From assembly GCA_905182985.1 (NCBI GenBank), contig CAJJDN010000071.1:206772-270771 (forward strand): 64,000 bases of DNA. The letters are read 5' to 3'. This document shows, in pieces, positions 11,740 through 22,001 of this stretch. The translations under genes and the position numbers were made by a program. This stretch comes from Paramecium sonneborni. Taxonomy: Eukaryota > Ciliophora > Oligohymenophorea > Peniculida > Parameciidae. Every line of letters begins with the position of its first letter. Position 1 is the stretch's first letter. The notes under the pieces are model-generated. The model was given only the letters and a program-made list of their open reading frames with translations, was not told where the DNA came from and ran no database searches.

Positions 11740-13200
11740 AACCCTCTTCACAATTCTTCCCAAAGAACCTAAGAAATGGTCTTTAGAGGATGTATCACAA
11801 TGGCTCAATTTTGTAGGGTTATAATAACTACAAACAACATTTAGTAAATTAGTGAACTTATATTGTAGCTAAAAATTCAATCGATGGATCATGTTTAGAG
11901 TTAATAGAAGAAAATGATTTAATAGAAGATCTAGGAATTATAAATAAGATAGTTAGAAAAAAACTAATGCATTGTAAATATCATTTATTTATTCAAAGGG
12001 CTTAAAACAGGTCTTAAAGAATATGCATCTCATATAAAATCAACAACGTTTGAAGATAGACGTTATGACAAGATGGAATAAGAGAATACAACTCTTGAAA
12101 ATACTGAATCTGCTTAACCATAATATGGATAAATAAATATCTCTCATGACATGATGACTAATTATCTTAAGAATAATGAAATGTATTCATAATAATTTCA
12201 ATAACCTTTATGTGAGATGTAATAATAATACTTAAATTATAAGTGAAAACAAACCTTAGTTTTAAAAAAAACAATAAACCGGCATTTTAATTGAATAAGA
12301 CTTAGATAAATTTGTTTCTAAAGTATAAAATGAATTAATCATCCAACCAACAGAAGGACCATAAACTAATTTCTATTGTATTAAAGAATCAGGAGGAAAA
12401 ATAGGAAGACACTCTAGCAATTAAATTTTAATATTAGAAGAGAGTATTAGTAGATTTCATGCTGAAATTATATTTCAAAATGAAGAAGTATTCACACTAT
12501 CTAATATATATAGTTTTATATTAAAGATATTGGATCTACTACAGGTACTTTTATTAAAGTTGAAACTAAATAATAATTGTAGATTGGAATGGTTGTTGAA
12601 TTAGGTAGTAATCAATTTGAAATTCAATAAGTCAATACAAATGGATCCAATATTGATGTAATTATTCTATCTAAAATCAGGTTGTTATGACAATTATTGA
12701 AGGACCAAATACCCCTGAAAAACATATTATTAATTTAACTCCATTAAAAAGTGTAACAACTGTAGGTAGAAAATAGACTGCTGATCTTACTTTTAGTGAA
12801 GATCATCATCTTTCTAATATACATGCTAAAATTTGTCTAATTGAAGGAAGAGTTTATTTAGAAGATATGGGATCTACTAATGGGTATATATATATGTCTA
12901 ATTATTAGATCTTGGTTAAGATTATCAAGAGAAGGTTAAGCTTCATAGTTATATCCATTATAAAACTAAACAGTTTTTAAAATTGGAACTACATCTACCT
13001 ATTTATGTAAAAGAACTACATAATTGGTTGCTGATAGAAGTCATGAAAATACTTGTATTATTTGCATCGAAAATGATCGAGATGCATTATATATGCCTTG
13101 TAAACATAATACTGCTTGTCTAAAATGTAGTAAAAATCTAAAGGATTGTCCTATCTGTAGAACTAAAATTTAAGATATTATAAGAATCTATAAAAACTGA
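11729..13200 (+). CDS. SAM-FHA-FHA-RING domain protein (probable E3 ubiquitin ligase)
   Basis: Begins MDYETLFTILPKEPKKWSLE and ends at TGA 13198-13200. Domains in order: a SAM domain (WSLEDVSQWLNFVGL ... LELIEENDLIEDLGI ... KLMHWLKTGL); a Gln-rich linker; a first FHA domain (GKIGRHSSN, SISRFHAEI, DIGSTTGTFI); a second FHA domain (VGRKQTADL, HHLSNIHAKI, DMGSTNG); and a C-terminal C3HC4 RING of the MUL1/IAP type (CIICIENDRDALYMPCKHN ... CLKCSKNLKDCPICRTK). FHA domains bind phosphothreonine peptides and RING domains recruit E2 enzymes, so a phosphorylation-dependent ubiquitin ligase is a fair inference. Introns include 11974-11998, which ends AAAG, and a 25-nt GTATATA...TTAG intron right after the second FHA STNG. 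The order of the Gln-rich linker exons near 12.2 kb is not certain. Confidence 0.82.
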
Positions 13201-13906
13201 CATTATTATATATATAAATATTTATATTTCAAAATCTTTAAAGCTATATAAAATACTAAAAAAAAGAGCTAAATTTTGTTGAATTAACTAGTTTCAATAA
13301 TATCAATGAGCTCTAAAATTATTTTGGAATTGAGTTTTGAAAACTCGATAAAATTAATAATTTTCAAGAATTTTATCATACAATTTAAGATATTATTAAT
13401 GATATGATTGTTAATTTCAATAATTTAAGTTAAAAATTAAAAAAAAAGCAAATACCATAATAATCATAAGGTAATTCAAAAAAAACTAAAGCAACCCTTC
13501 AAGAATTTTAATTTATACCTATTTAATTAATAATATTGAAAGTATCAAAAGGATCTTTTGATTTAACAAATATATGAAAACAGCCATAGGGAATGTCTAA
13601 TAAATCTAGTAATATAATTAAACTTTATAAGTAAAATACTCTAGATTGATTTGAATATCTACATTATTTTATTTATTTGAATTATAAATTTTTTTTTTTT
13701 CTAATTTGGAGATGAAGTATGAAAACTAAATTAATTTTTACAAAATAAAATTATTTCAATATTCACTAAAGAAACTTCAAGTGATTGATACGAGATTTAT
13801 AGATTTTTAGGTTTATTTTGTAACAATTGATTTAAATTTAGAGTATTGATTTTGTTGAATCAAGGAATGATTATTTATTTGTTACTAATAATAATTTAAA
13901 ATTCAA
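13201..13906. other. Intergenic region with possible remnant coding segments
   Basis: Between 13250 and 13620 the plus strand has short protein-like pieces in shifting frames, for example INNFQEFYHTIQDIINDMIV and KATLQEFQFIPIQ, broken by TGAs and not joined by clear introns. No domain is recognisable. It may be a decayed gene, an unresolved small gene, or chance in AT-rich DNA. From about 13680 to 13906 I see nothing but AT-rich sequence and a T run. Confidence 0.35.
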
Positions 13907-16629
13907 ATGAAACTTAATACTCAATTACCTCCAAAGCATAATTTTAATGCTTCATTCAATTATGATTGGGATGTAATGAATAAGAAAAGAGAAATTGAAA
14001 TGCTTAGACCTCGAGAAATTTGTCCCAAACGCAATCACTCATTTCATACTAGTTCAAATGATTGTGATAAATCAATATATAATCGTTCTTTTGAGAAATC
14101 AATGTAGGAAACAGAAAAAGTAAGTTCAAGAATGCAAAATGAATTTGGCTAATTAAAGACTTTAATTTAGAAAAGACGTGATGAGATTGAAAAATAATAA
14201 AGACAATAAGATCTTAAACTTTCTATATCGATTCCTTAGTAATCAATAAAAGAAGAAATAAAAAAATAAAAAGAAGAAACCCCTTAATTCAATTACTATT
14301 AAACTTTCAAGCCGATTTTTGCAAAATTAAATTCATTAATTGAGAACTCCAATACTAAAGAATAGGATAGATAAAGATTAGTGACTTTATTTGATTCACT
14401 TGATTAAGAATCAATTAAAAAAAACAATGAACCAGAATAAATGTTTTAATTAGTAGAATAACTAGTCAAAGAATTTGTAATTCCAACTTTAGAATAATAA
14501 ACTCCAACTCAATAGAATTCTAAAAGAAGTTATCTACAAACCCAATCTTCAAATTTTATTAAATAATTACCTTCTCACTAGTAAATACCTAAATCTATAG
14601 AATAATCGATTAGCTATAAGAATGTTTTTGAATTGCATTTTCGAAACCCCCTTTAGTTTTATTATTAAATAAAGAATAATGAATGTGGATATTATGAATA
14701 TTGTATAAGTGATAAAGTCATTACGGGAGAATCATTAAATAGTTTTAATATCCAAAAATGTTAATCATGTACATTAACAAATTCATAATCAAATGTTTAG
14801 GTGGATTATAGACAAATAAAATAGTCTCTGATTTAATAATAAATATTTAGTATTGATGAATAATTTGCACTAGTTCCAATAAGTCATTTTGATAGTAAAG
14901 TGATATATGCTCTAAATTATCCACCTTCTTATTGTAAATAGATTTAGCAATACATTTAATTAAATATTAGCAATATATAATACAAATTGGAGTCTGGTTT
15001 GAGTATGTTAAATAAAGTAGTAATATTATAATTAAGGAAGAGAAGACGAATAGTTTTTATGAGAATCAAACAATTTATGATTTAATATAAGAAGTTAAAA
15101 AGAATATTTTAAAGAATGGGATTTTAAAGATTGAAATAGAATTACTATTCGATAAAATGCTAAAAAAGTATTAATAATAATCTTAGTAAGTTAATTCTTT
15201 AAGCAGCGAAATAGGTAAAAAAGGATTAAAAGAATAATATGACGTATTTGTTTATGGTGTTATAAAAGTATTAAAGTAGATTGAAAAGTAATACAATAAC
15301 ATAATTAATTGGGAATGATGATTTAATAATTATGCTTTAAGCATTATAATCAGAGAATTCTCTAGAAATGTATTTGTAATAGGTAGCTTAATTGATGGGT
15401 GAAAAGTTAGCAGTATCAATATTAAATATAGAGATATTATCATTGACTTCCTATTTACCTGAATTCGGATTAATATAAGAGTATTTTGAAGATGTTGATG
15501 ATATCTCATAGTTTAATACTCTTTATTAATTAACATTAAATATAAATACTGAATTAATAAATAATTAAAATATAGAATTTGAGAATAGACATATATGGAA
15601 GGTAAATGATGAAATATTCTTAATTACATCTTCAAATATGTAGACCCATTATTTGAGTAAAATAGCACTAATATTGACTAATGGGATAAATAGTTTAAGA
15701 TAGAAATATTTAGAGTTTTTTAAATTTATAAGATTAAGATAAGAACAATATTAATAGAAGATGAAGTCTAGATTTTTGAATAGGTGGAGAAATAATTAAA
15801 ATATTTTAATAGATTAAGTAAGAAATGAACTTGCTAATTCGAAATAAGAATAAGATTAATAATAAAGATTAATTTATTAGTATGAATTAGAATTATAGAA
15901 TATGTAAATTTAAAATGCTTTGAAATCAAAGTGTTTAAGCAGTGCAATGTTAGAAAACATTTTATCTAGGAGAGAGACTGAATTATAATTAAAGGAGACT
16001 TTTTTTAAATTATGGAGAAGTAGAAATAATAACATGAGACATCTTTAATAGAGAGTATAAACAGGTTTATTTTTATTAGAATCAGCAGTATTAAAGATTG
16101 AGAAATGTTAATTAGATAAAGCATTTAGAGAAATAGCATTTTCATATACATAACCAATTGGTACTATACCTACAAGTCCAATATAAAGAAATTCTAAAAG
16201 AAGTTATCATACTAGAGAATAGACAAGAAGAAGTTAAGAAGAATTAGAATAGTCTGTTTTATGGGATGTACATTAAATGAAGATTCATACACCAAATGGA
16301 CATAAGGGATCATCTTTATCACCTATCACTGCTCACACAATGAATCAATCTTTCCTTATTGAAAATGAATCTTTATATCAATATCATTCATAAAGATGGT
16401 ATGATTTTATAATATAATTAGCACTCAATAGCCCAAAAAAAAGGCTTAGTAGTAGTAATCATCACATTTAGATTAAGAAAATGTACAAATACAGAATAAA
16501 ATCTATTCTCAAAGGACTAAAGATTTTGTTCGTAAAATATCTTAGCCCAAATAATAATAATAAAACCATAGGAGAATTAATTCAACATAACCAGGAAGTT
16601 CTTTTTCATTTTATGATTTATAACATTGA
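13907..16629 (+). CDS. Hypothetical coiled-coil protein, Gln/Lys-rich
   Basis: Starts MKLNTQLPPKHNFNASFNYD at 13907 and ends SSFSFYDLQH, TGA 16627-16629, about 880 residues. Helical segments lie near residues 70-105 (KTLIQKRRDEIEKQQRQQD) and in the middle to C-terminal third (ENILSRRETELQLKETFFKL, then WRSRNNNMRHLQQRVQ). The tail is Ser/Gln-rich and probably disordered. A central cysteine-containing stretch (YYEYCISDKVITGE) belongs to no family I recognise. The last intron is a clean 23-nt GTATG...TTAG at about 16399-16421; an intron is also needed near 14.99 kb to keep frame. It converges on the cyclic-nucleotide-binding gene, with 6 bp between the two stop codons. The frame is convincing; the function is unknown. 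Confidence 0.75.
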
Positions 16630-16635
16630 TTAATT

Positions 16636-18078
16636 TCATTAAGATCTGTTTATGTTGAGTTTCTTTAATTTTCTCTAAAAAGTATTTGCTATACTTAATT
16701 AATTCGTATTCTATTCTAATTATTTTACTAATCCTTGCATACTCAATCCTACCTGAGTTAAAGATTATACTTTTTTTTTACATTCTGCCATTGGAGATAT
16801 TTTTGATTCCAAATATTTAAAGTATGTTCTATTATCACTTGTTTTTATGTCAATAATATTAATTGGAGGTGAAGCTTATTTACTTTTTAATTCTGGAAGT
16901 CTTAATCGATTATCAAACCCTTTTTTATTTTGTTTATCAACTTAAATATTTTTAATTAATTTTCTCTTATATTTATTCCAATTTCTTTTCTCTTCATATA
17001 ATAGTTTAAGATCATCATCATCAGGATATTGTTTAATTTATTTTTAATATGCTTCTAATCTATCTTATGGTACAATCATTTTTAAGTTAAATGAACTAAT
17101 CGAAATTATCTCAGAAGGTATCGAAGTAATATATGAACATTATGATTCTTCTTCATTTAATAATGCAAAATCACCAAAGATTTCCCCGTCTCCTAATTCA
17201 TCAATTTCAAAATAGACATCTTGATTAAATAAATCATTGCTACTAGTAGCTTAACCTCTTATTAATGAAGATGGATAATCTTCTAAATTCCATTTAATTT
17301 TTTTGATTGCTTTAACCCTACCACTTTTAATTATGTACATCTGTGTTGGTTCAACTCCTTATTTCAATAGAATCTATTAAGAAGGATATGTTTGTAATGA
17401 ACATTTTGTACATAATTATACTAATAAATCTTTATTGAACATTTAAAAGACTGGAAGAGATTCTAAAAATTAAAGTATTTTATTAAGTGCAACAGTTTTC
17501 ATTTCATTAGAATTATCAATAGTTTTCATATATTCTTGAAATGCATCTTTTTCTAAAACAATTAAATCACTTCTCTCATTAGAAATGACAGTAGCTGTTC
17601 TTTTTGAATTATAAAGCAATGATATTTCTCCAAAAGCATCACCTTTACCCAATTAAGCAATTTCTTTCTAAATAAAATAATCTATCTTACAAGTTGCATA
17701 AAATTCTTAAATTCTGTTGGTTCATCTATGTAAACCTTAACACTTCCATTTAGTATAACATAAAATGCATCTCCCTAATCCCCTTGCTTAAAGATATACT
17801 ATCGTTTTTCATATGTTTTTAGATAAAGATTTTTACATAATTCTAAGAAGTCAGGTTTTTATTTATATGAGGAAAGGAATTTAATTTACTAAAGTAGTTA
17901 TAATTTATAGACTATTTACTTAGGCAATCTCAGCAATATCCTTACAAATAGGTTGAGTTCTTTATTCGATTGGTACTTATAAAAGGAGTTTGAGTTTTTC
18001 AGTTTAATAGATAAATTTCTTTTTGTTCTATTCTTCTTCATCCTGACTTGCTTCTGTGACAGTTCTTTATTCACTCAT
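16636..18078 (-). CDS. Protein with two cyclic-nucleotide-binding domains
   Basis: Starts MSEQRTVTEASQDEEE at 18078 and ends at TGA 16636-16638, about 460 residues. The first CNBD (residues about 55-190) has RQYIFKQGDQGDAFYVIL and the phosphate-binding cassette GDAFGEISLLYNSKRTATV, including the Glu and Arg that contact ribose and phosphate, so it should bind cAMP or cGMP. The second (about 195-330) has FGDFALLNEEESQC, in which the cassette Arg is missing, so it probably does not bind normally. There is no kinase domain, channel segment, or PKA-R docking/inhibitor motif, so it is not a standard PKA regulatory subunit or PKG. The C-terminus is basic. Introns: a 31-nt TAG intron near 17.9 kb and GTAAGATAG...TTTAG near 17.67 kb. 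Its ATG lies 34 bp from the divergent ATG at 18113. Confidence 0.85.
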
Positions 18079-18112
18079 TACAATCGACAAAGAAATATAT
18101 ATATATTAAAAA
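18079..18112. promoter_or_regulatory. 34-bp head-to-head promoter region
   Basis: Only 34 bp, nearly all A/T with an ATATATATAT tract, separate the start codons of the divergent CNBD and ANTH-like genes. Both 5' UTRs and core promoters must fit here or overlap the coding regions. Confidence 0.4.
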
Positions 18113-19304
18113 ATGTTTATAAAAAATTTCTTTAAAAAGCAATCAAGATTTGAGAGAAAACTATTAGAATCTTCAATATTTGATAATCAGGAAACTGTAG
18201 ATCTGGAAGATGTGAAATAAATGTTACAAGGTATTTTTAATTAAATGATAATAGGATTCCCTTGTATATCTGAAATCGATTAATTAGTTCAGAGTATGAC
18301 TATTGTTTAAGTCTGTCGAGAATTCTTAAGACTTGTTCCATAAACATTAGACAATCATAAAAAGCTGAAAGTTCTACTTACTATGCATGTACTAATGGGT
18401 GATGTCAAACATGGTAGATTATTTGTATAGTAATTAAATTACTTTAATGGATGGGCATCATCAACTAAAGATGATATTTTAAATAAATTCATAGGCATAC
18501 AAACTATGATAATACATAAACTAGCTAGCATATAAGAAATATGCACCAGAAGCAAACTTAAAACTAGCATCGAAGCTTTCTTTAAAGATATAGATACATC
18601 TGTTATTCAATTCTACAAGGCTATTAACTGTTTAAATTTTATTCTAGCATAATATGATGTATAAGTTCTTCTTATTTTCAGTTATTTCTTAGTGTTTCAA
18701 AGTTACACAATAGAACAGTAATTATGGAGATTTACTTACTAATTTGGAATGATCTAATAGCCATGTATTTAATGCTTGAAAGGTACGGTTTATGAATTCT
18801 CTTTTTAAGTATTGCAGGTTCATACGACAATTTATGGAGTGCTATACACAACTTGATTAAAAATAAGCTTTGCAAGTATATGAACTTTTTAACGAATATA
18901 ATAAATTAACTAATTCTGTGAGATAATTTGGATCCATTAGTAATAGTTTTAAAAATTGCAATATTTCTTAACCTAAGTTAAATTCATTTTTATTTTTTAG
19001 ATGGTATGTTCCAAACAAAAAAGAGTAGGATGAATTATAATTGTATTTTTAGAATGTCAAAATTTATTTAACAAGTAGAACCAAAAGATAGAAAATTGAA
19101 AAATCTGCTTCCTAAGTACTGAGAGTATGTCAAAGTACAGACAGAAATTATAGAAAATCAACTTCATTTGTTGGACAAAAAGGAGATAACTTTCTTCAAA
19201 ATACTACTTTAGGGTATATGAAAAAAATATGTACTGCTACAAATCCTATTGCATTATAATATACATTTGAAAGTGAATCAAAAACTGATATTTAACAGAA
19301 ATGA
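18113..19304 (+). CDS. ANTH-like (AP180/CALM N-terminal-like) protein
   Basis: Starts MFIKNFFKKQSRFERKLLES and ends TDIQQK, TGA 19302-19304. It is all-helical, with the segment KVLLTMHVLMGDVKHGRLFV matching the shape of the helix in ANTH proteins that carries THHLM...(F/L)..YL, and QVYELFNEYNKLTNSVRQF resembling the late ANTH helix (IYKKFLTRMTRISEFLKV). ANTH domains bind PtdIns(4,5)P2 and clathrin-coat components at the plasma membrane. The resemblance is by eye and partial; the N-terminal lysine motif for lipid binding is not obvious. The C-terminus is basic and Ser/Thr-rich. Short GT...TAG introns occur, for example GTATTTTTAATT...AATAG near 18.23 kb. Confidence 0.5.
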
Positions 19305-19353
19305 TCTATAAATATATCAAAATTTATGATATTGAAACATATATAAAAATAAA

Positions 19354-21159
19354 TCAAATTTTTTATGCAAAATATTTCACATCAATATCCTAGTCTTATT
19401 ATAAGATTCTTGCTTTATTTTTGAATTCATTTTGAGTCTTGTTGTCTAATTTATTTTGAATTGCGGTAAACAACTTAAAAATATTTAATCTAACATTAGG
19501 AACTTTGTCATTCAAAGATTTTTGGGTTACCTCCTTGATAAATAATTTTTATATGGATTACTTTGAACAAATTTACTAGATCATCTTTCGATAATGTATT
19601 TTTTAATTTTGCTATACTATGCATAGCTGAAACTCGATAGATATAATTTTGCTGTTCAAATTATTTATTGATACATTATAAAACGAATTCTCTGATCTTA
19701 TCATATCCAAAAGTTTCATTCAATTGTATTAAATTCTCAATAGCTTAATCTCTAATTGCTTAATAGTGGTTGAGTACTCCTTTTTCTAAATAAGTTTCTT
19801 ATAATTCTAAAAAACTATCATAACCAGCAACTTTTAATAATTTGGGTATGATTGACATCATTTCTAATCTGTATCTCCATTACTTTTCAGATGCAAATGT
19901 TTGTATAAGAGGTACTAAATGTTTTTTCGAATTTTCTTGTCCTATGGCTTAAGATAATTGATCTAAATTATGAGCTAGTTTGATTTTGATTTCTACTACA
20001 TCATCCTTAATCAATGAAGTAATCAAAGGTATAAAATTTTATAAGACAATTTAAACAGAATATTATTTAGAAATTTTACAAATTTATTCAGCTAATGACA
20101 TTCTAACATGTTAAGAAGTATCTGTTGATAAAGTTTAAAATTAGGGTAAGAATGCATCTTTGCTAGATGAAGGCAATTCTTTTAATAGATGATATACAGA
20201 TATTAATGCCATAGATCTTACTTCAGGTTCAGTATCTTTAAGTAATTATTAAAATACAGGGACAGCTTGATTTTTTAAAATACTTTTATTTTTATCTAAA
20301 ATATTTGAAAACCAATTACTTAATTTAACAATAATATCTATGATACTTTCCAAACATTCTGGAACAGTGTATCTAACACGCCAACTTTTTTCTTTTGGAT
20401 CAGCAAGAGCAAAATATCCTTAAAGTTATGTTTCTAAATCATGTTCGTCATCAATTAATTTAAGCATGTATTATGATCCTTCAATTGCTTTAATTTTAAC
20501 ACTATCAATAGGGTCTTTGAGAAGAGCTTCCCATAATTATAATAATTATTAAGGTTGGCATTTCATTTTAGCAAGATCAGACAAAACTCCAGCACATACT
20601 CTTCTTACCATTGGAGTATCATCTCCACATAGTTATTTAAATAAATCCCAAAGAGTATTTTATTTTTCTAATGAAACATATTTATAAGTAAGAGGAAGGA
20701 GACTAGCAGCAGATATTCTTGAAGGAAAATTATCCCATTGACCTAATTATTAGACAATTTAAAAAAAGTGATTTTCAAAAAAACCTAAAAACAATAAGAT
20801 GAATAAAATTTACTATTTGGCATTCCTTCTGCAAGTAAAATTAAAGATTCAACTGCTTTATCTCTAACTAATGGCTCTTCCATTGAACTTAAAATTTCAA
20901 GAGGAGCATTTAGTAAATGTACATTGGCACCTGTGAAAGGTTTAAGATTAACTAATTCTTTAGCTAATTTGATTAGGAATTCATCTTCATTGTCTTATTC
21001 TTCAATGATATCAATGAGATAAGGGATGAGTTCTTAGCAAGTTCTTGAAGGTCCAAGAATTTAGGCAATTGATACAATTTTGGATACAGCATTGAGTTTT
21101 AGATTGGGATCATCGCTTTTAAGTTCTTCAATAAAAATAGTGCAGTCTTCTTCTTCCAT
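19354..21159 (-). CDS. PPP2R1: Protein phosphatase 2A scaffold subunit A (PR65)
   Basis: Starts MEEEDCTIFIEELKSDDPNL at 21159 and ends KYFAQKI, TGA 19354-19356, about 590 residues as expected for PR65. It is built from about 15 HEAT repeats throughout; landmark matches to PR65 are the second repeat with EEPLVRDKAVESL and the final repeat ending DQDIDVKYFA, like the DQDVDVKYFAQEAL end of animal PR65. It holds the PP2A catalytic C subunit and a variable B subunit together in the cytoplasm and nucleus. A 29-nt intron (GTAAATTTTATTC...TTTTTAG) lies near 20.78 kb; the rest reads open. Its ATG lies 40 bp from the divergent ATG at 21200. Confidence 0.92.
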
Positions 21160-21199
21160 TTAAAAAAATAATTGGATTTAGTTTAATTAATTTCGTTAA

Positions 21200-21973
21200 A
21201 TGAACAGACATGAGAAATAGGAAGTAGAATCAGGATTGCGTAATCTTTTAGAGGAAGTATATAGAATTTACTATATGAAATCAGATGATGATTTTTAGTA
21301 ATGAAAAGATGACTGGGATAGAGCACTAAAGTTGTTTAGATTTAATATAAAGAATAAGCAAACTCTTTCGATAATTGAAGAACAGTAATCTGGAATATAA
21401 GAAGCTGGAATCTGTTTTGTAATAATAGGAAGCAGACATCCGAAATCATATTAGTGTATGAAGAGATTTTTAATTTTAGTTAGAATAATAGATGAAGTTA
21501 TATTAGGATGGGTTATAAACAAAGTTAGAAGAAACTAATGCTGAAGTAAAGAAATTATAACAGGAAATCTATAAATTAAAGAAACTTAAGTAAGAGTATA
21601 ATATGATAGTTGTTAATCAGAATCAAAGAAAAAAGATTAGAGTCATGATGGATCTACTTCTTATCGATAGGGTTCTCCAAAAAAATAATCTTCATTCTCT
21701 TAACATGGAGGTTACACTTCCCATCGAAATTCATGTGATGAACTTTTCAAGAGATACAATAAATTATTGTAACAATAATAGGCCTCTATAAGTCAACGAT
21801 CAAATAACATTTAGATTAGTTAATATATGATGAAAGGACGATAGACTTTAGCTGAAATTTGTAATATTTAACCAAGCAGAAGTCAATCAAAATAGAATAA
21901 TAGTGCTAACAAAAGTGGATATAATAATTCCATCAATTCAGAAGCAATTAGAAACTTGCTCAAAATGAAATGA
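21200..21973 (+). CDS. Hypothetical coiled-coil protein with Ser-rich tail
   Basis: Starts MNRHEKQEVESGLRNLLEE at 21200 and ends SEAIRNLLKMK, TGA 21971-21973, about 230 residues. Three introns bring the frame together: 21257-21284 (28 nt, ends CAG), a 24-nt GTATGAAGAG...TTTTAG, and a 20-nt GTAAGAGTATAATATGATAG. Residues about 35-125 are one heptad-rich coiled coil (EYKKLESVLQQQEADIRNHI, then LEETNAEVKKLQQEIYKLK). The C-terminal 110 residues are Ser/Gln/Asn-rich with basic patches (SSFSQHGGYTSHR). No family recognised. The next gene starts only 28 bp downstream on the same strand. Confidence 0.72.
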
Positions 21974-22001
21974 ATTATTAATTGTTTAAATAATAAATTT
22001 T

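Noticed and set aside
21603..21791. 62-residue plus-strand ORF
   Set aside because: It is the wrong frame after a 20-nt intron; the spliced coiled-coil gene uses another frame here.
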